From the NCBI GenBank assembly GCA_037501455.1, contig CM074858.1:44885001-44949000 (forward strand): a DNA stretch of 64,000 bases, in the 5' to 3' direction. The notes under the pieces are model-generated. The model ran no database searches. It was not told where the DNA came from and saw only the letters and a list, made by a program, of their open reading frames with translations. The position numbers were made by a program, and so were the translations under genes. The DNA comes from Lantana camara (Eukaryota > Streptophyta > Magnoliopsida > Lamiales > Verbenaceae). Within the stretch, counting starts at the first letter, position 1; each line of letters begins with the position of its first letter. This document shows positions 34,670 through 45,776 of the stretch, piece after piece.

Positions 34670-34686
34670 CTTTTACATGTAACACC

Positions 34687-34871
34687 CTATGATGCACGGA
34701 CACTTCTAAAAATATCATTTTGTCGTGTCGTGTCATGTCGTGTCGTGTCGGACACTCGTGTCCGACACTCCTTACGTGGGAAATTCAAGAAAAAATCCGT
34801 GTCGTCGTATCCGTGTCGTGTCGTGTCCGTGTCGCCGTGTCCGTGTCCGTGTCCGTGTCCGTGCATCATAG
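34687..34871. mobile_element. MITE-1: 185-bp element with 17-bp inverted repeats and 8-bp TSD
   Basis: The ends read CTATGATGCACGGACAC and its exact reverse complement GTGTCCGTGCATCATAG. The TSD is GTAACACC at 34679-34686 and 34872-34879. Removal restores the LARD-B LTR end, so the insertion is only 9 bases inside the LTR. The 8-bp TSD suggests the hAT superfamily. The interior is full of GTGTC/GTGTCC repeats (34731-34860). No coding capacity. Confidence 0.92.
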
Positions 34872-36358
34872 GTAACACCCCACATGGTGGGGCACCACAT
34901 CCCCCACAATAAGACCCCACACGTGTACGAAATGGAAAGTCTACACACGCACCAAGTCAAAGAGAACGGGTGACAAACAAAAACCCAACCTAAGCTGGGT
35001 GGTACCTAAACCCCGTACAGATGAAAATATGCAAAACCTGAATGCGGAAGTGGTAACACTTAAATCAAATTAAATCATGCAAGAACAGTTAACGGGTTCA
35101 ACTAGCATAGATACCTAATCCCGAAATCCAACATAAATCATAAATCAAATACATGGGTTCAACTAATAAAGGAAACCTGTCCTAACCTGTCCCGAATAGC
35201 ATACAATAGTAACGGGTTCAACTAATCCAAGCCCTGTCCTAACCTGTCCCAAAAATTCATACATTCAAAGCCTAACCATAAACCTGTACAGAATAACATA
35301 ACTGTAACATCCCGATCGTTCGGATTTCCAGGTACGTCGTAACGAGAGGGTTTTATGTGCTTTAAAACATTTAATTACGTATTTGAGTGTTATTTTAATG
35401 CTTTTTTTATTATTTGAATTATATGAAATTAATTGTTTATATTATGAACTTTGAAAGTTAAACGTTTAAGTTTGCATGCTCGTAATTTGCTCGTTATGTG
35501 TCGGAATTCAATTCCGATTTTTGTGGAATTTTGGTATGTGCGATATATGTGAGTTATGAATATGTTTACATGCTCGTTTTAAGTTTTCGTGTTCGTTTGT
35601 CGAGGTTTTAAACCTTAAGTATTTGACGAGGGACATGAGGGCCTAACTAGTTTTAGCGCGCCTCGTGTTCCGGAGGCCATAACTTGAGCTCGAGAATTAG
35701 GATTCGAATTTCGGAAGAAGAGTCGGACTCGTAACGAAGAGATGAAACCAAAGAACCTAGTTTGGTATTTTTCTAAGCTCATTTAGACCCTCGTTTTTCG
35801 CTCGGAATGAACAGCTTGCGCTAAAGCCACCTTCTTTGACTAGTCCTATACTTGTGGGGCCAATTTAACTCAACCTAAGCCTAACCCTTGATATCTTGAC
35901 TTGAGTTAAGCCTTACTTGCTCCTTTCAGCTATATATATGAGAATATATTCTGCTCTTCCCGGTTTGAATTTACTGTCAGAATTTTGCTTCGTTTAGTGA
36001 CTTCTTGAGCTCCATTTCGTGTGAAATTTCACGGGCATGAAGTATATGAGTTGCTCTACATGTTGGCTAAGTGTTTCCATGCTTTTATCCCCGGTTTCAG
36101 CCCCATATTTGAAAGGAATGACCTGTTTGCAATCATGCTACTTCTTGACCGATTTTCTTGTTTGTTTTGAATCATCTTTGTTGCTGCTGTGTATGGCCTG
36201 ATAGCATGATGAATTGGTGGTGCTTTCTTGTTGATTTCATGCTTGTTATGTGTGCTTTATGACCTAAGAAAATCCTCCCAAGCTGCTGCACAAAATGCCC
36301 TGTTTTGCCATGGAAAAAAAACATTTCTGCGCCAACACTTTTGCATCGAAAATTTGAA

Positions 36359-36493
36359 CTGGACACAGCCGTGTCCAGGTTGTGCTGATTAGTGACACGG
36401 CCGTGTCAAGGCCTCGACTTGGGCATATGATTTATTTAAATTCGGACACGGCCGTGTCCGTTTCCTTTGTGTTTTGGACATGGCCGTGTCATG
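36359..36493. repeat. Palindrome cluster, LARD-35 5' LTR (four units)
   Basis: Units are 36359-36378 (arms CTGGACAC/GTGTCCAG), 36393-36408 (TGACACGGCCGTGTCA, perfect), 36443-36460 (CGGACACGGCCGTGTCCG, perfect 18 bp) and 36478-36491 (ACATGGCCGTGT type, one mismatched pair). Confidence 0.92.
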
Positions 36494-36979
36494 TGTCACG
36501 GTGGTGCCTCGGGGGAGTTTCTTTCGTCGTTTCGTCGCTTTTAATTGCTTTCTCTTGTCCCGTTTGTGGCTTATATGCATTATTAGCTTAATGTATTATG
36601 TGTTAACTTGTGTAATACGAATTTATGGCTTGATTGGTTTGCTCGTTTTTGAATTATGACTTCATATGTGCGATATGCTCCTCAAACGTGTGTTTATGAC
36701 TTCATGCCTCGTTTATATGCCTTGCATGATCATTCTTTGCTCCTTCTATGCTATGAATGCTTTGATAACATGTTGTATAGTACGATATGATCGTTATATG
36801 AAATCTGTGAATCCGTTCGATATGATTTATGAGACTTATGAATTAATATGAACTCGTATGCATTATATGTCAATTTGTTAAGCTTCATACGTATCACTTG
36901 CATTCATATGCATTCGCCGAGCGTCAATATGGTTCATTTTGAGTCTAAGTTTGCCTCTTGCTCTTTGCTTTGCTCTTAG

Positions 36980-37047
36980 GTTCGTTCTGATGTGAGGAAG
37001 TGGTTCGTTTGACTCCTTTTGGCCCGTTTTGTTGGGTTTGGTACAAG
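36980..37047 (+). other. Exon-like block in LARD-35 5' LTR
   Basis: 68 bases between GCTCTTAG and ACAAG|GTGAGG. A matching block lies near 43273-43342 in the other LTR. Confidence 0.5.
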
Positions 37048-38355
37048 GTGAGGTTTTCTTTCCTTTTAGATATGATGACCTAAAACCTTAATTGAATTTC
37101 TAGCCTGCATGCGACTTATATATGTATATATATGGATATGTGTTTGGATACGTATTTTGTGGGATTTATCCCGTTTGTTTTGAGAATTTGAAAACGCTTT
37201 TATAAGTATATAAGCTCTATTTTCGTTTCTTTTGACAAGCTTTGATAAGAGTGTTTGTGTGTAAGCGTGATAAGATTTGTGGATATGTTTCGTATGGTAA
37301 GTTTGATAAGTATGATCAGCGGAAGTATATGTGTTTGTGTGATGGGCCCCGGAGTTGTGGGTAAGGGAGACCCGGGACGACCATGGGGTCGCCGGTTACG
37401 ACCCCTGTGCACTTCTCCACAAAAGGGAGACTTAGCTCATCCTCGGGAGGTCGAGGGGAAAGCAGGTCTTCTTGAGCCGACGGCGTGCTTCGTGACCCGT
37501 CGAAGGAGCGGGTGGATCCCCCGTCTCATTTCGTATATATGTGGGGGTTGAGAGGGGCACCTCTCTTCCCCAAACGGTGTTGGGGTGGGAATGATTTATG
37601 ATTTGTTTTGTAATTCGCTTCGCCTTTGCTTCTGGAGTAAGTGGGATGGATTTAAGCTTTCGGTTCGTTATGTTTTGTTTATGGTTGTGAAACGGGGGCG
37701 AATTTCTAAACTCTAAAACTTGTCTTGATTTGGCCTTCGGCCCCAAACTTCTTTCTTTATATATATAACGACGGGTTAAATGTTTTAGAATGCAAAAATC
37801 GTGCCTGGTTCATGAATCCTTTCAGCTTTGTTTATGCTTTGCTCTTATGTATATATATATGGGTGCGTGTGTTAGCCCCCTCACCAGTCTCTAGGACTGA
37901 CCCTCGTTATTTCTATCTTTTTCCCCCTTTGATTTGAATTTGCAGGTTTTCGTTCTGAGGAGTTGGAGCTAGGCGGTTGTCTTTGAGTCTTTATTTTGGG
38001 AGAGCTTGAGTCACATGCATTGTATTTTGTTTATTTATGCATTTGGCTGAGTTATGATATATGTATAAGTTTTGACGTTAAATTCGAAATTGTAAAGGCT
38101 GTATAACTTGAATCGTTAATTTCGATTTGTCTCGAGTTTATTTATTTATTTTGTGAGATTCTGGTGCTTCCATATTCGTTAGTTGTTTTGTTGCGCACTC
38201 TGAGTAGGGTCTAGACCGCCTAGCTTAGGTTGGATTTTGTTTGTCACCCGTTCGCTATGGCTTAATGCGTAGACGGAGTCTCCATTTCGTTTCATGTGTT
38301 GGGTTACGGTGCGGGGGATGTGGCGCCCTTCGCTCCGGGGTGTTACATCCTTAAG

Positions 38356-38367
38356 TTGTATCAGAGC
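38356..38367 (+). other. LARD-35 primer-binding site
   Basis: TTGTATCAGAGC, nine bases after the LTR; one base differs from the initiator methionine tRNA complement found in LARD-B and LARD-44. Confidence 0.8.
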
Positions 38368-39734
38368 TCTGGGTTGCAAAACCGGAGCTCTCGTGTCATG
38401 TCGGGTTTGTCTAGGTCGTTCGGCTTAGGATTTCGTGTTTGTTGGCATTCACTACATCACTTGTGTGAATTATGTGATATTAATTGATATTATTTGCATT
38501 AATAGTTCACATGAACATGCACTAAAAACCCCGCATGCATCGATATCTCTTGGTATTGTATTTTATTTCAAGATATTGCTTCGACATCAACAAGTATTAT
38601 CGGGAAAAGAATAAGAGAGAGACGGGTATATTCGGGCTACGAGGAGCTTAGAGATTTTGATCATTGGAAGTGATTTGAAATGTGGATATTAAGGCCAAGT
38701 TCTAGGTGATCCAGAGAATAGAGTGGAGATTTGAGGAGTCCGAGAAGAATTCTCATGAGGGAGTTTTATTAGAGACCTTTGTACAAGTACCTCTCTTCCG
38801 AGTTCGATGATAGAAAGATTTCAAATTGAAGAATGAAAGAAGATGGATGATTTCGCATAAGGGTGTAAAAGATTTTGGTACTTTCAAGGACCATGCTAGG
38901 ATTCGGAATTATTTTCAAGTAAGTAGGTAAGGAATTCGATTGAATTTTCAAATTCTAAGAATATGTACATGATCCGAGGATGCAAGATACTTGGGGCTAT
39001 GAAGGAATGGGTGATCAATGGATTGAATCTCATACATCACTTATATAAAGAAAAGATCGGTTTGGGGTTAGAAGATCAAGCAAGGAATCCAAACTTCAAG
39101 AAATTCTTAGGAGGATTCAAGATACCAATAACGTCAAGAAAAAAGAGATTTCAATGCCGAGTGGAAGCATCAAATTAAGAGGGATTAGGAAAGTGTTTCA
39201 AGTCCCGTTGGACTGGAGAATACTTTAAGATTAAATAATTGGAAGACAAGGCGAGGAAACCAAGAGACAAGAGAAATATTTGAAAACTTAAGACTTCAAA
39301 GTTGCTGACTATAAGAAGATTCAAATAGCCAAGATGGATTTTATACATCTTCTCACCGGAAACAAGTCAGTGTTCATATTGTATAGATTCGAGGCACAAG
39401 AAAAAGGAAATTCAAGAATCTCATGAGGTCACCAATATTAAACAAGGAAGGATTCCAATACTGAAGGTGAGAGAATGATTCAAGTATCGAGGAATTAAAG
39501 GCATGATGAAAGTTAACCGAACAACAAGGAGTTGAGGTCTTCAAAGAAATGCCATGACTTCAAGATCCCGATTCAAGCATAAGATGATCCTCCCGGAAAA
39601 CAAGAAGATGGCACCACACTCAACGCTACTCCTATGGTGAACGGTACATAAAGCATTTATGGCATCCCATTGCACACATGTTTTATTATCGGGGAAACCC
39701 ACGTGCTTACTGCTTTATTCCTTGTTCTTCGGTG

Positions 39735-39974
39735 GTTCTTGATTACAATTGTTGTGTAATTGCTTTCCTTCTTGTTCTTGTCCATTATGTGATTCTTTCC
39801 CTTTTTGGCTCTTATTTGTATTATGCTTCCTTCCCTTCTCAGTTTTGCTCGTTGTGTGTTTCTTTTCCCTTCTAGCTCTTGTTTGAAGTGTACTTCATTT
39901 TCTTCTTAGCTTTGCTTGTTGTGTATTTCTTTCCCTTCTTAGTTCCTGCTTATTGTGTGCTTTATTTTCTTTTG
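39735..39974 (+). repeat. T-rich tandem array in LARD-35 (period about 34)
   Basis: About seven degenerate units of the type GCTCTTGTTTG...TTCTTTCCCTTCTTA: one longer unit from 39735, then 39774, 39808, 39842, 39875, 39909 and 39942. It stands in the same place as the hairpin arrays of LARD-B and LARD-44, but the sequence differs. Confidence 0.7.
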
Positions 39975-42650
39975 TGTTAACTTTCTTGTGGAGAGAGCTT
40001 GTGGTGTGGAGTGTTTGGTGAGTTGTGAGGGTTGATTTGCTTTTGGTCAGCTTGTCTGAAGGTGTTGAAGTTAGCGGTTACTTTTAGATAGAAGGCTAAC
40101 CCGTTGGTATTCATCGCGGAAGAACTGAGTATTGCCTCAGAGTAAGAGGTATGGTTTTGAGTGGGAGGAGGCGGTTGAAGAGAGTTACCTTCGGTATCGA
40201 TTTTTGCCTAACCGGAGGTACGAAAGGCTACCTTGTTTCCAAACGAGGCATAAAGGAAGGCCTTTGTTGTGTGTTGCTCGTAGAAGAACGGTAGCCTACT
40301 CCTTAAGGAGTGCAAGGTCATGAGTTAATCCCACTCAGGGTTGAAGTTGTTCAGAGTTTTAGGAAACCGGTTGTTATGGCATAAGAAAGACGTTATGGAC
40401 TTTGTGTATTAATGTCTATGTGCCATAGGTTGAGAATTCTCCTACTACTCCCGAATTTTATTTGGAAGTGGGGGCAAACGACTAGGACTTTGTGTCCAGT
40501 TCGCCATCTAAGGAGTTAGGGTCTCGAGAGGTATGGGATCAGAGTAGCGCAGCGGAAGTGTGGAGTTGGGTTTGTCTTCGGAGCCGTTCAAGACTCCTTA
40601 GGACCTGAGGACAGGTCCTTTTGAAGGAGGGGAGTTTGTAACATCCCGATCATTCGGATTTCCAGGTACGTCGTAACGAGAGGGTTTTATGTGCTTTAAA
40701 CCATTTAATTACGTATTTGAGTGTTATTTTAATGCTTTTATGATTATTTGAATTATATGAAATTAATTGTTTATATTATGAACTTTGAAAGTTAAACGTT
40801 TAAGTTTGCACGCTCGTAATTTGCTCGTTATGTGTCGGAATTCAATTCCAATTTTTGTGAAATTTTGGTATGTGCGATATATGTGAGTTATGAATATGTT
40901 TACATGCTCGTTTTAAGTTTTCGTGTTCGTTTGTCGAGGTTTTAAACCTTAAGTATTTGACGAGGGACATGAGGGCCTAACTAGTTTTAGCGCGCCTCGT
41001 GTTCCGGAGGCCATAACTTGAGCTCGGGAATTCGGATTCGAATTCAGGAAGAAGCGTCGGACTTGTAACGAAGAGATGAAACCAAGGAACCTAGTTTGGT
41101 ATTTTTCTAAGCTCGTTTAGACCCTCTTTTTTCGCCCGGAATGAACAGCTTGCACTAAAGCCACCTTCTTTGACTAGTCCTGTACTTGTGGGGCCAATTT
41201 AACTCAACCTAAGCCTAACCCTTGATATCTTGACTTGAGTTAAGCCTTCCTTGCTCCTTTTATCTCTGAAAACCGATCCAAAATCCCCCATTTTGAGCAG
41301 CAACAGATCGAGCCAAGAGAGGAGAGGAGAAGAGAAGAGAAACTTTGGCCCTTTTGTGGATTTTGAGCTCAAATCACCATCTTTCTTCTCCAAATCTTCA
41401 ACGTATGTATATTCTTGTATTATCTACACTTTTATACAATTTTTGATCCATTTAATACTCGTTTTGTATCAGATTTAATTAGGGTGTGGGTAGGAGCTTG
41501 AAGAGGGACTTTTGGGGATTTTGCTCTTATGTGCTAGCTTGCTTTGTGGCTGATTTCCTTGCTTTAAAATGAAGTATATGGACTTGTTTCTTTGATAATT
41601 TGATGCTTAACTGATAGTATATGATGTTTGGATGATTTTCTCTTGAGATCCTTTGATGAAATTTTGAGTTTTTGAGCTTCAAACCTAAGCTAGAAATCTG
41701 CTCCCCTGTTTTGGAACTGCTGTGACGTTTTGTGCCTTGTTGCTTGAGTTAATGGCTCCCATTTCGTGTGAATTTTCATGGAGATGCTGGGTACTAATTT
41801 CTTTACATGTTAGCCCTGCTCTTGCAAGCCTTTAGATCCATTTTCAGCTCCTAAACTGAAACATGAAGCCTATTTGTATGTTATGTGCGAACTGAACTGC
41901 TGTCACGTTTTTGAGTTCCAATGATTGAATTCTTGCCTCCAATTTCTTGTGCTAATGCTTGGTTATATAATATACATGTTGTTCTATGAATGTGCTTCGT
42001 TTTTCCCTGATTTCATGCTTTATTTTGGCCACAAACTTGATTTCTTGCACCTTAGAAATTGCTACTGCAAATCTGCTCATTTTCACCAAGTTGCCGTCAT
42101 GTTTTTGAGGTTTGCTTGATGGATTCTTACATCCAATTTCGTGTATTAATACATGGTTATGTGTTACACATGTTGCTCTATGTATATGCTCGGTTTTAGC
42201 TTGATTTCAAGCTTCATTTCAGCTATATTTATGAGAATATATTCTGCTCTTCCCGATTTGAATTTGCTGTCAGAAATTTTCTTCGTTTAGTGACTTCTTG
42301 AGCTCCATTTCGTGTGAAATTTCATGGACATGAAATATATGAGTTTCTCTACATGTTGGCTAAGTGTTTCCATGCTTTTATCCCCGGTTTCACCCCCATA
42401 TTTGAAAGGAATGACCTGTTTGCAATCATGCTACTTCTTGACCGATTTTCTTGTTTGTTTTGAATCATCTTTGTTGCTGCTGTGTATGGCCTGATAGCAT
42501 GATGAATTGGTGGTGCTTTCTTTTTGATTTCATGCTTGTTATGTGTGCTTTATGACCTAAGAAAATCCTCCCAAGCTGCTGCACAAAATGCCCTGTTTTG
42601 CCATGGAAAAAAAACGTTGTTGCGCTAACACTTTTGCTTCGAAAATTTGA

Positions 42651-42792
42651 ACTGGACACGGCCGTGTCCAGTTTGTGCTGATTAGTGACACGGCCGTGTC
42701 AAGGCCTCGACTTGGGCATATGATTTATTTAAATTCGGACACGGCCGTGTCCGTTTCCTTTGTGTTTTGGACATGGCCATGTCATGTATCAC
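42651..42792. repeat. Palindrome cluster, LARD-35 3' LTR (four units)
   Basis: Same four units as in the 5' LTR. The first (42651-42672) is a perfect 22-bp palindrome, where the 5' LTR copy has changed bases. The fourth (GACATGGCCATGTC) is perfect, where the 5' LTR copy has one mismatch. Confidence 0.92.
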
Positions 42793-45264
42793 GGTGGTGC
42801 CTCGGGGAAGTTTGTTTCGTCGTTTCGTCGCTTTTAATTGCTTTCTCCTGTCCCGTTTGTGGCTTATATGCATTATTAGCTTAATGTATTATGTGTTAAC
42901 TTGTTTAATATGAATTTATGGCTTGATTGGTTTGCTCGTTTTTGAATTATGACTTCATATGTGCGATATGCTCCTCTAACGTGTGTTTATGACTTCATGC
43001 CTCGTTTATATGCCTTGCATGATCATTCTTTGCTCCTTCTATGCTATGAATGCTTTGATAACATGTTGTATAGTACGACATGATCGTTATATGAAATCTG
43101 TGAATCCGTTCGATATGATTTATGAGACTTATGAATTAATATGAACTCGTATACATTATATGTCAATTTGTTAAGCTTCATACGCATCACTTGCATTCAT
43201 ATGCATTCGCCGAGCGTCAATATGGTTCATTTTGAGTCTAAGTTTGCCTCTAGCTCTTTTCTTTGCTCTTAGGATCGTTCCGATGTGAGGAAGTGGTTCG
43301 TTTGACTCCTTTTGGCCCGTTTTGTTGGGTTTGGTCGACAAGGTGAGGTTTTTTTTCCTTTTAGATATGATGACCTCAAACCTTAATTGAATTTCGAACC
43401 CGCATGCGACTTATATATGTATATATATAGATATGTGTTTGGATATGTATTTTGTGGGATTTATCCCGTTTGTTTTGAGAATTTGAAAACGCTTTTATAA
43501 GTATATAAGCTCTATTTTCGTTTGTTTTGACAAGCTTTGATAAGAGTGTGTGTGTGTGTAAGCGTGATAAGATTTGTGGATAAGTTTCGTATGGTAAGTT
43601 TGATAAGTATGATCAGCGGAAGTATATGTGTTTGTGTGATGGGCCCCGGAGTTGTGGGTAAGGGAGACCCGGGACGACCATAGGGTCGCCGGTTACGGCC
43701 CCTGTGCACTTCTCCACAAAAGGGAGACTTAGCTCATCCTCGGGAGGTCGAAGGGAAAGCAGGTCTTCTTGAGCCAACGGCGTGCTTCGTGACCCGTCGA
43801 AGGCGCGGGTGGATCCCCCGTTTCATTTTGTGTATATGTGGGGGTTGAGAGGGGCACCACTCTTCCCCAAACGGTGTTGGGGTGGGAATGATTTATGATT
43901 TGTTTTGTAATTCGCTTCGCCTTTGCTTCTGGAGTAAGTGTGATGGATTTAAGCTTTCGGTTCGTTATGTTTCGTTTATGGTTGTGAAACGGGGGCGAAT
44001 TTCTAAACTCTAAAACTTGTCTTGATTTGGCCTTCGGCCCCAAACTTCTTTCTTTATTTATATTACCACGGGTTATGTAGCACCCCTTACACGTGGAGGT
44101 GCCACACCCCCGCACTATAGGTCAATTCACACACGAAACGGCCAATCCGTACATAAACTAACCTATAGCGAACAGGTAACAATGCAATAACTGACAAGCT
44201 AGGCTGGATTAATTTATACATGCAACAGAATTAAGCGGAAACATAAAGTAATCACTATCAAATATTTCCATTTATCATGTCAGGTCATTTCTCGTTTACC
44301 AAATAAAATATATTCTAACTATACCTATCAATACGTTATCATCTCTAACATAAAACAATAACATTAACCATAATTTCATAAGTAACACTAATTAAACAAA
44401 TACACGAACCATGGTTGACTCGACTACATGAACTGGACTCGACTCGACTCAACTCCCGCCTAGCGTGCACCTGCAATAACTTGAAAGGTGGAGGCGTCAG
44501 TCTATGAAGACCGAGTGAGGGGTTTAAATACATATTAGCGCAGATAACATGCAAGTTATATTCTCGGGTAAAGGTTATAAAAGATAATATATATATAAGT
44601 TGAATAATAATGTAGCTTCGCCCGAGAATACAACTATTAATATTAAACACTTGTTCCTTTTCATGCAATCAATACATGGCCCCGGCGAGTGAGGGCGGTC
44701 TCCAACCTTACTCCAAATGAACATGAAACATGCTTGCTTGATTATTAAACATTAGGTGATCATGCAATTCAATTTACCGTACAATCGTGCGATAGTGTAA
44801 TCATATAACACATTCATGGAATGGAAATCATGCAATAACCCGAGGACAATCCGTGGTGCCGGACCCATCCCCAGTCTCCTTCTCCCACCAATGATGGGAA
44901 GGTAGCTAGCCTTCGCCATCCACGACGTGTTGAGCATAGGGTACATGAATCCCTAAGCCCGGAACTCCTTCCTCCACTAATCTCCTAGCGGATTCAGGGG
45001 TCATCCCAAATGTGGTGAGGATAGTGCCAGAGTTACCCGTCAGCCCTTGCTTTCCCGGTTGGCTCTAGTCACTACCCTCGGGCCCAACGTGAACGGTCAT
45101 GATACTCGCCTAAACATGCACGAAACATGGCTTGCTTGCTTGCTTTTCATGAACATGACTTGAAATGATAAATGATTTCTTGGAAATTATAGATTTAATT
45201 ACCTTTGGCCGAAAGATCACGTAAAGGTTATACGGGTTCTATATAACTAGCAATTAAACCTCAC

Positions 45265-45335
45265 CTGACAGGCGACACACGACTCGTGAATGCGTGAACA
45301 TGCTTATGCTTGACAATCTCCGCCCTGGAGAATAA
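45265..45335 (-). other. Exon-like block in LARD-44 3' LTR
   Basis: 71 bases, TTGTCCAG before and GTCAG|GTGAGG after, containing CCAGGGCGGAG. The other LTR has lost exactly this stretch. Confidence 0.5.
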
Positions 45336-45568
45336 CTGGACAAGAAACGGAACAATATACGTGCATGAGACCACAATTCAAGGACATTACTTCATAGAAG
45401 ACGCACAGCGTGATCAAATATGAGACATCATGCAATAAACAATGTTGCATGTAAATATCATGATTTGACATGTAATTAATCATATAATAACAATTTGGAG
45501 TCAAATAAACCATTGGAATTAAGATCCAAAATTACAGTTTTATGCAGAAACTTTTGCACTTCCAGAAG

Positions 45569-45776
45569 CCTGGGAACGGCCGTTCCAGGTGTTAGTGTAA
45601 AAATGGGAAGGGCCGTTCCGCACTCCCGAAGCTGCTCCCGAAGATGGGAACAGCCGTTCCTGCTTGCAAGTTGAAATGGGAACGGTCATTCCCGTCCTCA
45701 CCGCCATGCACACTGTTCACATTATGGGAACGACCGTTCCCCATTTACAAAGGGAACGGGAAGGGCCGTTCCCGTT
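45569..45776. repeat. Palindrome cluster, LARD-44 3' LTR (six units)
   Basis: Six units of the GGGAACGGCCGTTCCC type at about 45573-45586, 45606-45619, 45647-45660, 45678-45693, 45726-45741 and 45755-45776. Some have one mismatched pair. Confidence 0.93.

Larger units (their letters stand above)
33318..34677 (-). other. LARD-B internal domain, non-coding
   Basis: There is no reading frame of note. In element order it holds the primer-binding site (34669-34658), a leader shared with LARD-35 and LARD-44, the conserved box AGTGTACCGTTCACCG (34151-34166), a twelve-hairpin array (34020-33637) and the purine tract beside 33317. Confidence 0.8.
35303..38347 (+). repeat. LARD-35 5' LTR (internally deleted)
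   Basis: 3,045 bp, TGTAACATCCCG to GGTGTTACA. It lacks about 0.96 kb present in the other LTR (about 41260-42222), a stretch holding the inferred exon 1 donor. The remaining modules are the palindrome cluster 36359-36493, exon-like block 36980-37047 (CTCTTAG before, ACAAG|GTGAGG after), GGGCCC at 37345, acceptor TTTGCAG at 37945, CTAGGCGG at 37969 and CCGTTCGCTATG at 38248-38259. Confidence 0.93.
38348..40636 (+). other. LARD-35 internal domain, non-coding
   Basis: No recognised protein. After the primer site comes the shared leader (to about 38420), then a purine-rich 1.1 kb (38580-39560) with many GAAG and AAGATT words that might be a decayed gag, then the conserved box (39636-39653), a T-rich 34-bp tandem array (39735-39974), about 650 bases of unique-looking DNA, and the purine tract. 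Confidence 0.75.

Noticed and set aside
34583..34912. Frames across MITE-1 with CPCP-like repeats
   Set aside because: Made by the GTGTCC repeats of MITE-1; non-coding.
38580..39560. Purine-rich part of the LARD-35 internal domain as a gag gene
   Set aside because: No frame longer than about 70 codons, no zinc knuckle, and no recognisable gag motif; a decayed gag cannot be shown by eye.
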